Below, in pieces: positions 1-7,674 of a stretch of DNA of 23,445 bases (its first letter is position 1; the number at the start of each line of letters is the position of its first letter). Source of the stretch: Nitrospirota bacterium (GTDB taxonomy: Bacteria > Nitrospirota > Nitrospiria > Nitrospirales > Nitrospiraceae); assembly GCA_016235225.1 (NCBI GenBank), contig JACRLS010000124.1:1-23445 (forward strand), read 5' to 3'. A program made the translations under genes and the position numbers. Under the pieces are notes generated by a model, which saw only the letters and a program-made list of their open reading frames with translations, did no database searches and was not told the origin of the DNA.

Positions 1-108
1 TTCAAGGTCACGATGAAGGGCGAACCCGGCACCCTGGTCCTGAAGTTCTCGGAGATCGTCCCGACCCCGACGCTCAAGCCGGAAGACTTGGGTCATCCAG
101 GAGCCTGA
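1..108 (+). CDS. C-terminal end of an unrecognised protein (partial)
   Basis: Frame 1 is open from the window edge to a TGA at 106-108 and encodes 35 residues ending in LKPEDLGHPGA. The stop overlaps the tsaB start (TGATG), so this gene is probably translationally coupled to tsaB and shares its operon. The visible part is a short beta-like, Pro/Thr-rich tail with no diagnostic motif, and I do not recognise the family. The 5' part lies outside the window. Confidence 0.6.
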   Translation, partial: FKVTMKGEPGTLVLKFSEIVPTPTLKPEDLGHPGA

Positions 109-824
109 TGAAAATCTTGGCGGTTGAAACGGCCACCAGCTTTCAGAGTGTCGCGGTGATGGAGGATGATGCGGTGTTGGCCCGCTCTGACGAGCCGGCC
201 TCCGGGGCCCATGGCCGGACCTTGGTGCCTGTCATCGATCGACTGCTGGCGACCACCGGGTTTTCCCTGCAGGATCTGTCGGGGCTGGCTGTGTCGATCG
301 GTCCAGGCTCTTTCACGGGCTTGCGTGTGGGGCTGGCCACCCTCATGGGGTTTCGGAGCGTGACGAAGCTGCCCCTCGTGACGGTGCCGACGCTGGAAGC
401 GCTGGCCTGGAACCTTCGTGGCGAGTTGCGGCCGGTCTGCCCGCTCCTGAAGGCGAGGACCGGGGAGCTCTACTGGGCGATGTTTCAATGGCAGGCGACA
501 GTCCGGTTGACCCGGCTCAGCGGGGATCGTGTCGGGTCGCTGGCCTCCTGGGCGGAGTCGATCACCGGCCCTGTGGTGGTCCTTGGTGAGGGCTGGCAGC
601 TTAATCGAGAGGAGCTGCGCCGATTGGGGGGTGAGCGGACTCCGTGGATGGTCGAGGCGTCGGTGTCCGCGATGGGAGCGTCGGCTGTCAGTGTGGGACT
701 CGCGGCGCGCGAGCGGTTCGCGCGAGGCGAGGTGGCCGGAGAGGGGATCGCGCCGCAGTACGTGCAGCGCGCCGAGGCGGAACTGAAATGGGCGGCGAAA
801 GCCATGGCGAACGCGGAGCCATGA
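108..824 (+). CDS. tsaB: TsaB, tRNA t6A threonylcarbamoyl transferase complex dimerisation subunit
   Basis: This 238-aa protein has the ASKHA-type N-terminus MKILAVETATS and the family signature SIGPGSFTGLRVGLAT at about residues 63-78. TsaB is the non-catalytic partner of TsaD in the cytoplasmic complex that installs N6-threonylcarbamoyl-adenosine at position 37 of ANN-decoding tRNAs. The length is normal for the family. The ATG overlaps the stop of the upstream gene (TGATG). rimI follows after 10 nt, the common tsaB-rimI order. Identification is by motif and neighbourhood; no anomaly is seen. Confidence 0.95.
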   Translation: MKILAVETATSFQSVAVMEDDAVLARSDEPASGAHGRTLVPVIDRLLATTGFSLQDLSGLAVSIGPGSFTGLRVGLATLMGFRSVTKLPLVTVPTLEALAWNLRGELRPVCPLLKARTGELYWAMFQWQATVRLTRLSGDRVGSLASWAESITGPVVVLGEGWQLNREELRRLGGERTPWMVEASVSAMGASAVSVGLAARERFARGEVAGEGIAPQYVQRAEAELKWAAKAMANAEP

Positions 825-834
825 ACGCTGAACG

Positions 835-1410
835 ATGAGCGAGACGAAGTCAAAGATCGTCGGATTGTCGAACCTTCAGGTCGAACCGGCCCGCCCAGAA
901 GAGATCAACCGGATCCTCGCGATCGAGCGGGAGTCCTTTTCCGTTCCCTGGACACGGAAGATGTTCGAGGCGGAGGTGACGGTCAATCCCTTCGGTCATC
1001 TGTGTGTCGCCAGAGTGCCGGACGGAGAGACCGGTAAGCCGCGGGTCATCGGATTCATCTGCTTCTGGGTGGTGTTCGAGGAATTACACCTGATGGATGT
1101 GGCGGTCGAGCCCGCGTATCGGCGGCTGGGCGTGGCGCATCGGCTCGTGTCGCACGCGCTGGCGTTCGGCGCGGCGCGCGGCGCGCGCCGCGCCTTGTTG
1201 GAGGTGCGGATCTCGAACAAGGCTGCGCAGGGTCTGTACGCGCGGTTCGCGTTCCGTGAGACCGGTACCCGGCCGAAGTACTACACGAACCCCGTTGAAG
1301 ATGCCCGCTTGTTGGAACTGGAGCCGATTCCCATGCAGCTTGAGGTCAAGGTTGAGGCTGAGGATGGGCATTCCGTTTCGATGGCTCCTCAGCCTGAACC
1401 TCAACCGTAA
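835..1410 (+). CDS. rimI: RimI-type GNAT N-alpha-acetyltransferase with a repeat-encoded C-terminal tail
   Basis: This 191-aa GNAT fold protein has the acetyl-CoA loop RRLGVA (about residues 99-104), preceded by LMDVAVEPAY, and the C-terminal signature NKAAQGLYARFAFRETGTRPKYY typed here in part as NKAAQGLYARFAF. RimI acetylates protein N-termini, classically ribosomal protein S18. The catalytic fold ends near LLELEP (about residue 163). The last ~23 residues (LEVKVEAEDG to PQPEPQP) are unlike RimI and are encoded by a hexamer-based inverted repeat (1340-1410) that also supplies the stop codon. The gene follows tsaB by 10 nt, which supports the assignment. Substrate specificity cannot be read from the sequence. 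Confidence 0.9.
   Translation: MSETKSKIVGLSNLQVEPARPEEINRILAIERESFSVPWTRKMFEAEVTVNPFGHLCVARVPDGETGKPRVIGFICFWVVFEELHLMDVAVEPAYRRLGVAHRLVSHALAFGAARGARRALLEVRISNKAAQGLYARFAFRETGTRPKYYTNPVEDARLLELEPIPMQLEVKVEAEDGHSVSMAPQPEPQP
1340..1410. repeat. Hexamer-type inverted repeat inside the rimI 3' end
   Basis: Arms 1340-1364 and 1386-1410 are reverse complements at 20 of 25 positions by hand alignment, with a loop of about 21 nt. The left arm is built from degenerate RAGGYT hexamers (AAGGTT, GAGGCT). The same unit makes the inverted repeat at 11110-11225. The period of six keeps the rimI frame open and gives alternating charged residues (KVEAE) on the left arm and PEPQP on the right. It may also act as the 3' hairpin of rimI. 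Confidence 0.8.
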
Positions 1411-1440
1411 CCGTGGGTCTTCTCACTAAGGAGGTGGACC

Positions 1441-1668
1441 ATGCAGATCGACACGCAGATTGTGGATGTCTTGAGGAAGTCCAATCATGAGTTCCGGGCG
1501 CTCGAAGAATCGCATCACCGGCTGGATACGGAGCTGGGCGAGCTGCAGCGCCGGCACTTCCTGACTCCGCAAGAAGAGACGCTGAAGAAGCAGATTCAAA
1601 AGGAAAAGCTGGCCAAGAAAGACAAGATGGCCGAGATCATTCGACTGTACCGTCAGACGCAGTCCTAG
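1441..1668 (+). CDS. YdcH/DUF465-family small coiled-coil protein
   Basis: This 75-aa, highly charged, all-helical protein matches the DUF465 (YdcH) pattern: an N-terminal NHEFRALEESHHRLDTEL segment, then a Leu/Lys-rich helix LKKQIQKEKLAKKDKMAEI. The family's biochemical role is unknown. Members are short, cytoplasmic and probably form helical hairpins. A strong Shine-Dalgarno AAGGAGGTGG (1428-1437) fixes the start. It sits between rimI and tatC in the same direction. Confidence 0.8.
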   Translation: MQIDTQIVDVLRKSNHEFRALEESHHRLDTELGELQRRHFLTPQEETLKKQIQKEKLAKKDKMAEIIRLYRQTQS

Positions 1669-1696
1669 CCGGCGCGTCCATCGGTCCGAGGTTGAC

Positions 1697-2479
1697 GTGA
1701 AAGGTGTGTCCGTGGCTGTCGCCGGTTCCCCGCTCGCCGTTCATATCACGGTGATCAAGCGCCGACTCATCATCATCGGCGCCACCATCCTCCTCGCCTT
1801 CGTGGTGACGTTTGCCTACTCGGGGGAGTTGATCCAGTGGTTCAAGCGTCCGTTCTCGGATGACCTGGTCTTCTACGGTCCGACGGAGGCGCTGTTCGCC
1901 GCGGTGAAGGTCTCGTTTCTGGCGGGCATTATCTTGAGCCTGCCCGTGATCCTGTATCAATTTTGGAAGTTCATCGAACCGGCCCTCCTGCCGAAGGAGC
2001 AGCGGTGGGCGATTCCGCTGTTTCTGCTGGCCTCCGGGCTGTTCGCCTTGGGTCTGGTGTTCTGTAACTTCGTGATCCTGCCCCTGGTCATCCAGTTCTT
2101 TGTGAGTTTCGGACTCGACCGGGCCCTCTCTCCACAGCTGGCGGTCGGCACGTACGTCGATTTCAACGTGAAGTTTCTGCTGATCTTCGGATTCGCCTTC
2201 GAGTTGCCGCTCGCGATCACCCTGCTGTCGCGCGCGGGGGTGGTGAGCGCCGATCTGCTGGCGAAGTATCGCCGGCATGCCGCGTTGGTGGCGTTGATCG
2301 TGTCGGCGATCATCACGCCGGACGCCACGCTCTTTACGATGTTGCTGATGGCTGTGCCCTTGATCGTGCTGTATGAAATCGGAATCTGGGGAGCGCGGCT
2401 GTTCGGCCGCCGACCGACACCGGGTGAACAGGCTGCCGGCGGCATGGTGGTCGGCACGGCCGGGACTCGCGTGAGATAG
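1697..2479 (+). CDS. tatC: TatC, twin-arginine translocase subunit
   Basis: This is a 260-aa polytopic protein with six hydrophobic segments. TatC motifs are visible: FWKFIEPALLPKEQRWAIP in the first periplasmic/cytoplasmic region (the conserved Pro and Glu) and FGFAFELPLAITLL near residue 170 (the conserved FELP). TatC binds twin-arginine signal peptides and recruits TatA to export folded proteins, often molybdoenzymes. The start is GTG at 1697; GTG 1712 is an in-frame alternative. The N-terminal cytoplasmic motif, HLxELRxRL in the E. coli protein, reads HITVIKRRL here, so the usual Glu is Val. tatA/tatB are not in the window. The C-terminal tail is Gly/Ala-rich. Confidence 0.93.
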   Translation: MKGVSVAVAGSPLAVHITVIKRRLIIIGATILLAFVVTFAYSGELIQWFKRPFSDDLVFYGPTEALFAAVKVSFLAGIILSLPVILYQFWKFIEPALLPKEQRWAIPLFLLASGLFALGLVFCNFVILPLVIQFFVSFGLDRALSPQLAVGTYVDFNVKFLLIFGFAFELPLAITLLSRAGVVSADLLAKYRRHAALVALIVSAIITPDATLFTMLLMAVPLIVLYEIGIWGARLFGRRPTPGEQAAGGMVVGTAGTRVR

Positions 2480-2481
2480 TC

Positions 2482-3564
2482 ATGATCCGCACATGGCCTC
2501 AGCGGGCTCTTGCGCTGGCGCTCCTGGCCCTTGTGGTGGGCGGCGACCAGGTACCGGCACAGACGCGGCCGGCTGCCGATGGGACCCGTCCGTTGCAACC
2601 CAAGCATCCTGGGATTCCCGCCGATCCATCCGTGAAAGCGGCGCTCAGCATCGGGGCCCTCTCGGCAGGACAGGGGAAGTTGGTCTATGCCGGCTCTTTC
2701 GGAATGGGGATTTACCGGAGCGAAGACCGTGGCGGCACGTGGGAGCCCGCCAGCGCGGGCCTCTCGGACAAATTCATCCTCTGCCTGACGACCGCAGCCG
2801 ACGGGACGGTGTATGCCGGAACCTTGCGGGGCGGGGTGTTTCGCAGCAAGGATCAGGGCAAGTCCTGGCAGGCATTGAACGGCGGCTTGCCCCGGATGCA
2901 GGTGAAGGCCTTGATGATCGTCGGGCACGAGGTCTACGCGGGTACCGGAGGCGGGGTCTACCGGATGACCACCGGCGAGGATCAGTGGCGGGAAGTCACG
3001 AAAGGCCTGGAAGAAATCCTCGTCCACACGCTGGCCATGGGTCCGGATCGGACGCTCTTTGCCGGGACATCAGGCAAAGGCGTGATGCGCTTCAATCCGA
3101 AGGACCCGCACGGCACCGGCTGGTCGCGGATGACCGAGGGCCTGATCGACCATGAAGGCCTGCGCGAGAATTTTATCCGCGTCTTGGCGCGCAACAAGCA
3201 GGACGCCTTGTACGCCGGCACGTTCGACGGCGGGGTGTTCCGCAGCGGGGACGGGGGCCGGACCTGGCGGCCGATCAGCCGCGCGTTACCGAACGATTCC
3301 ATCCGAGGGATCATCGTCAACGACAAGGGATTGTTCGTGGCGACCGGTCGCGGGATTTTTAAGTCGGTGAACGACGGCAAACAGTGGACGCCCATCAACC
3401 AGGGACTCAGCGAGTTGGCGATTCAGGTGCTGACCTTGTCGCCGGACGGCGCACTCTACGCCGGGACGAGCTCGGGCGCCTTCCGCAGCGACGATCAGGG
3501 TCAGCAGTGGGTGCGCATCAGCGAGGGGTTGGAGGCGACGGAGGGATTCCCCCTGCCGTTCTGA
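2482..3564 (+). CDS. Exported Asp-box (BNR/YCF48-like) beta-propeller protein
   Basis: This 360-aa protein begins with a Sec signal peptide (RALALALLALVVGG, probable cleavage near VPAQ). Repeated blades of about 45 residues carry Asp-box motifs SxDxGxxW: SEDRGGTWE, SKDQGKSWQ, SGDGGRTWR, SVNDGKQWT (degenerate) and SDDQGQQWV, each preceded by YAGT or ATG strands. It is a periplasmic or surface beta-propeller. Asp-boxes are structural, and the Arg/Glu catalytic set of sialidases is not apparent, so enzyme activity is not claimed. A scaffold or assembly role like YCF48/Ycf48-type factors is possible. The ATG lies 2 nt after the tatC stop, which suggests translational coupling. Confidence 0.8.
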   Translation: MIRTWPQRALALALLALVVGGDQVPAQTRPAADGTRPLQPKHPGIPADPSVKAALSIGALSAGQGKLVYAGSFGMGIYRSEDRGGTWEPASAGLSDKFILCLTTAADGTVYAGTLRGGVFRSKDQGKSWQALNGGLPRMQVKALMIVGHEVYAGTGGGVYRMTTGEDQWREVTKGLEEILVHTLAMGPDRTLFAGTSGKGVMRFNPKDPHGTGWSRMTEGLIDHEGLRENFIRVLARNKQDALYAGTFDGGVFRSGDGGRTWRPISRALPNDSIRGIIVNDKGLFVATGRGIFKSVNDGKQWTPINQGLSELAIQVLTLSPDGALYAGTSSGAFRSDDQGQQWVRISEGLEATEGFPLPF

Positions 3565-3620
3565 GACAGGCCGGAAGAACCCAAGAAGATGATGAAAGCT
3601 CCTAAGGAAAGGAAGAAGAT

Positions 3621-4130
3621 ATGGCAGAGCCGACGAGTACGACCAAAGCAACGATCAGCTTAAAATCAAAGGGCGAAGCGTGGGGCGACATTGTGCTGAA
3701 GTTGTTTCCCGACGTGGCGCCCGATCATGTGAACAACTTCGTGAAGCTGGCGAAGGAGAAATTCTTCGATGGGACGACGTTCCACCGCGTGATTCCGGGC
3801 TTCATGATCCAGGGGGGGGATCCGAACAGCAAGAGCCAGGATCGGGGATCTCACGGCATGGGCGGGCCCGGCCACAAGGTGAAGGCGGAATTCAACAGCC
3901 GTCCGCACAAGCGCGGCATCGTGTCGATGGCGAGGGCCAACGATCCGGACAGCGCCGGCTCGCAATTCTTTATTTGTGTAGCGGACGCCAACTTCCTGGA
4001 TTGGCAATATACGGTCTTCGGGGAAGTGGTCAGCGGGATGGAGATTGCGGATCGCGTCGTGGGCTCAAAGCGCGACGGCCGGGACAATCCCCTGGAGCGC
4101 ATCGAGATGACAGTCTCCGTCACCGAGTGA
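3621..4130 (+). CDS. Cyclophilin-type peptidyl-prolyl cis-trans isomerase
   Basis: This 169-aa single cyclophilin domain has the hallmark FHRVIPGFMIQGGDP (about residues 55-69), GIVSMARANDPDSAGSQFFI in part as DSAGSQFFI, and FLDWQYTVFGEV. It contains the catalytic Arg of FHR, the Phe and Gln of FMIQ, and Trp/His-position residues typical of bacterial cyclophilins. It catalyses Xaa-Pro bond isomerisation during folding. There is no signal peptide, so it is cytoplasmic. A purine-rich Shine-Dalgarno (AAGGAAAGGAAG, 3604-3615) precedes the ATG. The stop falls at the left edge of the heptamer hairpin 4129-4272. Confidence 0.95.
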   Translation: MAEPTSTTKATISLKSKGEAWGDIVLKLFPDVAPDHVNNFVKLAKEKFFDGTTFHRVIPGFMIQGGDPNSKSQDRGSHGMGGPGHKVKAEFNSRPHKRGIVSMARANDPDSAGSQFFICVADANFLDWQYTVFGEVVSGMEIADRVVGSKRDGRDNPLERIEMTVSVTE

Positions 4131-4272
4131 AGTGCTGAGTGCTGAGCAATGAGTGCTGAGCGTAGAAGAGAGGGATTCGTCGGAACCGGGAAATCTGGTC
4201 CAACCCACTCCATGTTTGGGGTCAGACGATTGGCTTTATGCTCAGTACTCAGCACTCAGGTCTCAGCACTGC
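4129..4272. repeat. Heptamer-type inverted repeat (GTGCTGA theme)
   Basis: Left arm 4129-4164 is a degenerate tandem of GTGCTGA heptamers. Right arm 4237-4272 is its reverse complement (CTCAGCACT units). Hand alignment gives 28 of 36 matching positions, separated by 72 nt. It begins at the cyclophilin stop codon and ends inside the lipoprotein signal-peptide codons. It could act as a terminator or attenuator between the two genes, but there is no T-tract. Confidence 0.85.
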
Positions 4273-4925
4273 TTCTGCTTGCCGGCTGCGCCATTCCCCA
4301 CGTGCCCTCCCGGGCGGTCTATGAAGACCCGGTCAATTTCGTCCGTCTCGAACGGGACATCCATGTCCTGGACGAAGCGCCTTATACGAAGCATAGCCAT
4401 CCTCTGATCATCTCGGCGAGCGAACTCGAACGGATTTTGCGCGGCATCTCGGTCAAGCAACGGCGCATCAGCTTGGTCGTGTGGTTTGCAGGCGAAGCGA
4501 TCCCCGAGCAGGCGTTTACCGACGAAGAGATTGCGCTGCTCGCGCCACGATTGGCCGAGGCGCTCAGTCGTGCCCAGCCCAACGAACGGGTCACGTACTA
4601 CCTGAGCCGGCCGGAGACCTCCATCAAACGGGTGATCACGTCCGGCGGGCTGTATGTGAAGGGACCGCAGCTCCATTTCATTCTCGGCAATCACCGGATC
4701 GTCTACGGCATTCCCGCCTATGGGATGGTGTATGACCGCCGCTATCCGATGCGGCCGACCGCCGCCAAAGCAGTCGACCTCCTGTTTCAGCCGAGAGCGG
4801 CGGTGGTGATCCAAGAGGCTGGCTTTCTGGATACCGCCTTTGGGAACGAGAAAGACGAACTGGTGCTCGATCTCCACAAGCTGCACATCGGCCAACCCGT
4901 CGTGTTGAAAAGCGGTGATGGGTGA
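4212..4925 (+). CDS. Lipoprotein of unknown function, paralogue of the lipoprotein at 19723
   Basis: I choose the ATG at 4212 (237 aa). An in-frame ATG at 4149 lies inside the left arm of a repeat and would add 21 non-signal residues. The N-terminus MFGVRRLALCSV to LLLLAGC is a lipoprotein signal with lipobox LAGC, so the mature protein starts at Cys. Most of the hydrophobic core (CSVLSTQVSAL) is encoded by the right arm of the heptamer repeat. The mature part shares with the 19723 protein a Tyr-Thr-x-x-x-HP segment, EEIALLAPRLAEALSRAQPN and a following strand-rich part. No known domain is recognised. It is the last gene before a convergent hairpin. An envelope role is inferred from the lipobox only. 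Confidence 0.75.
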   Translation: MFGVRRLALCSVLSTQVSALLLLAGCAIPHVPSRAVYEDPVNFVRLERDIHVLDEAPYTKHSHPLIISASELERILRGISVKQRRISLVVWFAGEAIPEQAFTDEEIALLAPRLAEALSRAQPNERVTYYLSRPETSIKRVITSGGLYVKGPQLHFILGNHRIVYGIPAYGMVYDRRYPMRPTAAKAVDLLFQPRAAVVIQEAGFLDTAFGNEKDELVLDLHKLHIGQPVVLKSGDG

Positions 4926-4939
4926 CGCGCAGAGAGTAT

Positions 4940-4999
4940 GATTTCGTGATCTTGTGATCTGGTAAGGTGCACTTCACCAGATCGCCAAATCTCCAAATC
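4940..4999. terminator. Octamer-type hairpin between convergent genes
   Basis: Arms 4940-4967 and 4972-4999 are complementary at 21 of 28 positions, with a core GATCTGGT/ACCAGATC of perfect pairing and almost no loop. Each arm is a degenerate 8-nt tandem (TCGTGATC TTGTGATC on the left; CGCCAAAT CTCCAAAT on the right). It fills the gap between the lipoprotein (+) and the TolC-like gene (-), whose stop is at 5000. A bidirectional terminator is plausible by position, but a U-tract is absent. Confidence 0.6.
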
Positions 5000-6364
5000 T
5001 CACTTTCCTCCCCTCATTTCCCCTGCCAGCGCCCCTGTCGCATAGGCCAACGTCACTTCCGCGGTTTTGTAATCATACTGGGCTTCCGCCAAGCGGGTTT
5101 GCGCGCCCGTCACCGCCACCTCAGATTGCGTCACCTCCACGACGGAGCCGAGTCCCAACTTGTACCGCTGCTTGGCGAGATTGAGCGCCTCCCGAGCCGT
5201 CTTCACCTGCTCGTCGGCCAGCTTGATCTGCTGGGCCTGCGTGACTGTGTCGAGATATGCGTTCGTCACCTGTTGGGTGAGCGCCTGCTCGATGCTGGTG
5301 CTGGTGGCTTGTGCCGCGTCTTGCTGGGCGGCGGCCTCACGCACCTGGTTCTCGATGAGAAAGCCGGTGAAGAGCGGCATGGACACCATTCCACCCGCGG
5401 TCCACCATCCGCCGGTCGGCACCCCGCGCGAGGCATCAAAAGTCTCGTAGTCTCCGACACTCGCGAGCGCCTGCACGGTCGGCAGGTACTGTTTCTTGGT
5501 GGCGCGGAGCTTGGCCTCAGCGGAGCGGATCTGTTCCTTGGCGCGCTTGAGTTCAGGGTGATCGAGGCTCTCGGTGATCAGGGACTCCAGGGTGCCCGCT
5601 GATTGCACGCGAATGGCCACGTCTTCGAGGACGTAGTCGTCCGTCCCGGCCACCCCCATGGCGCGATTCAGATCCGCGTAACTCGACTTCAGATCGTTGC
5701 GGGCCCTGACCAACAGCGATTCGGCGTTCGTCAATTCGACCTGGACCAGATCCAGATCCAGCTTCGATTTCAGTTGTTGGCGATACAGCGCATCAATCTG
5801 CGACTTGATGACGCCCCGCTCCCGGACGGTTTCCTCGGCGATTTGCACGATCCGGCGCCGCTTGAGACTATTCAAGTAGGCACGCTGGACGGTCACGCTG
5901 ACCCAGGCCCGCCTCGCGCTGATGTCCTGGATCTGCGCGCGGGCCGCTATCTCGTTGGACTCGACCAGGTTCTGCGTGAACCCGAAATCGTAGAGCCGCT
6001 GGGTTGCCAGGACACCGCCGCTGTAGGCGCTGAGGTTGGGCTGCAGCAAGCCGCCCCCGATAAGATATCGGGGATTGATGCGGCCTGACCCGGCCGCGCT
6101 GTCGAAGTTAGCGTAGACTTGCGGGAGATAGAGCGACTTGGTCTGTTCGGTTCTGGCGTTGGCCGCTTTCAGAAAGGCGTCTCCTTCCTGGAGTGAAGGA
6201 TGGTAACGGAAGGCGAGATCGAGCGCCTGCCGGATGCCCAGGAAGCTGCCGCGTTGGAGCACCGCGGGCGGCGCGTCCGGCTGCGCGAGAGCGCGGCCGG
6301 GATCCGTGAGCCCCCCTGTGGCGAGGAGCGCGACGAGCAGGAGTGACCGTGTGCGACCGTTCAT
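5000..6364 (-). CDS. TolC-like outer-membrane efflux channel
   Basis: This 454-aa protein has a signal peptide (RSLLLVALLATGG, then GRALAQ) and two OEP-type repeats of long amphipathic helices, seen as AxTxxAYLNxL-like segments (RAYLNSLKRRR and NAYLDTVTQAQQIKLADEQ) and the typical KQRYKLGLGSVVEVTQSEV near the C-terminus. Trimers form the outer-membrane duct of tripartite efflux or type I secretion systems. Its start codon overlaps the stop of the adaptor gene (6361-6364), so the three genes form one operon read right to left. Substrate is not predictable. Confidence 0.92.
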   Translation of the reverse strand: MNGRTRSLLLVALLATGGLTDPGRALAQPDAPPAVLQRGSFLGIRQALDLAFRYHPSLQEGDAFLKAANARTEQTKSLYLPQVYANFDSAAGSGRINPRYLIGGGLLQPNLSAYSGGVLATQRLYDFGFTQNLVESNEIAARAQIQDISARRAWVSVTVQRAYLNSLKRRRIVQIAEETVRERGVIKSQIDALYRQQLKSKLDLDLVQVELTNAESLLVRARNDLKSSYADLNRAMGVAGTDDYVLEDVAIRVQSAGTLESLITESLDHPELKRAKEQIRSAEAKLRATKKQYLPTVQALASVGDYETFDASRGVPTGGWWTAGGMVSMPLFTGFLIENQVREAAAQQDAAQATSTSIEQALTQQVTNAYLDTVTQAQQIKLADEQVKTAREALNLAKQRYKLGLGSVVEVTQSEVAVTGAQTRLAEAQYDYKTAEVTLAYATGALAGEMRGGK

Positions 6365-7674
6365 GGCGTTGGTCCTTTCTGTGGGCCTTGGAACGGCCCC
6401 TGATGGCCTGTCGTAGAGGAAGCCGCGGGGGGCGTCGGCCCCGCCGAGCGACGTTCAAACTTCTGGGTCGAGGGTTTCCCTTCCGGCAGGTTGAACGGGG
6501 ATGTGTGGACCGGCGAGCCATCCAGCAATTTGCGCTTACCGACCACGACGACGTCTTCGTCACCGGACAGCCCCGAGGTAATTTCCATCCAGCGGCCGTC
6601 GCTGATCCCGGTTTGCACAGGGACCGACTTCGCCCGTCCTTGATCGACCATGAAGGTAGTCTTGCCCGTCGGCCCACTGATGACGGCTTGCGGTGGCAGA
6701 ACCAACGCATTGGGAATTTCTCGCAACCCGAGGGACACTTCTACGAAGGTGCCGGGGCGGAGCGCGTGGTCCGGGTTCGGAAGGTCGATTTCGACGAGCA
6801 GGCTTCTCGTCGAAGGATCGAGCGCCAACGTCGAGCGAGTGACCGTTCCCGTAAAGGAACGCCCAGGGAGTTCCTTCACGCCGACGGAGGCTTTGGTTTT
6901 TCCCGGCACCACCCAGGGCGAATCGTCTTGCGGCACGTTCGTATAGACGCGCACGGTGTTGAGATCCATGATCGTGAACAGGGGAATCGCGCCGGTCGAG
7001 GACGCCGTCGCGATCTGGATCAGCGCGCCGGGATCGGCAAAGCGGGCCGTGATGATCCCGCCATAGGGCGCGCGGACCTTGGTGTAGTCGCGAAGCGCTT
7101 CCCGCTGCTCCACCAAGTGTTTGGCTCCCTGAGAGGCGGCCTCTGCGACGTCGACATCCTGCTTGGCGATCACATCCGGCGATTCCTTCCAGACCTTGGC
7201 CAGTCGTTCGTACGTCAGCTTCTTGATTTTGTAGTCGGATACCGCTTGGTGGTACTGCTCTTCCACTTCAGGCGCATCGATGATCGCCAGGACCTGATCT
7301 TTCTTGACCGCGTCGCCCTTGTCGGGGCCGATCCATTTCAAATAGCCGGACACTTTGGCGTAGAGCGTCGTTTGATAGAGTGGAGAGATGTTCGCCGGGA
7401 GCGTGATCGTGTAGACCAATTCCCGGCGGGTGGGTTTCGTCACCTGCACGTCCACCGGCTGGTTGTCGCCTTGCGCTCCAGCCTCCGGCGCCTCCTGAGA
7501 GGAACCGGCTGAGAGAGCGTGGCCCGGGGCTGCCGGTGCCCTGCGTTCCTCGGTTCGTTGGCCGTACAGATAGCCTCCGACGGCCATCGCCAGGATCGCC
7601 ACCACGGCCAGGATGGTCGGCCAGCGGCGGTTCGAGGCGTGCGAATGAGGGGCCTGCTCGTCGAGGTCGTCCAT
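6361..7674 (-). CDS. RND efflux periplasmic adaptor (membrane-fusion protein)
   Basis: This 437-aa protein has an N-terminal membrane anchor (TILAVVAILAMAVGGYLYG, about residues 20-38). It then shows a barrel-sandwich/lipoyl half motif AKVSGYLKWIGPDKGDAVKKDQVLAI in part as AKVSGYLKWI, a short helical hairpin, the returning lipoyl half VRAPYGGIITARFADPGALI in part as VRAPYGGIITARF, and a beta-barrel. It bridges the RND pump and the outer-membrane channel. The C-terminal tail is Pro/Gly-rich and probably disordered. It overlaps the RND gene by 1 nt and the channel gene by 4 nt. The N-terminal His residues are too few to suggest a metal-binding role. Confidence 0.92.
   Translation of the reverse strand: MDDLDEQAPHSHASNRRWPTILAVVAILAMAVGGYLYGQRTEERRAPAAPGHALSAGSSQEAPEAGAQGDNQPVDVQVTKPTRRELVYTITLPANISPLYQTTLYAKVSGYLKWIGPDKGDAVKKDQVLAIIDAPEVEEQYHQAVSDYKIKKLTYERLAKVWKESPDVIAKQDVDVAEAASQGAKHLVEQREALRDYTKVRAPYGGIITARFADPGALIQIATASSTGAIPLFTIMDLNTVRVYTNVPQDDSPWVVPGKTKASVGVKELPGRSFTGTVTRSTLALDPSTRSLLVEIDLPNPDHALRPGTFVEVSLGLREIPNALVLPPQAVISGPTGKTTFMVDQGRAKSVPVQTGISDGRWMEITSGLSGDEDVVVVGKRKLLDGSPVHTSPFNLPEGKPSTQKFERRSAGPTPPAASSTTGHQGPFQGPQKGPTP

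Noticed and set aside
1957..3027. A 356-codon minus-strand open frame across tatC and the propeller gene
   Set aside because: It crosses two well-supported genes in antisense and shows no recognisable domain.
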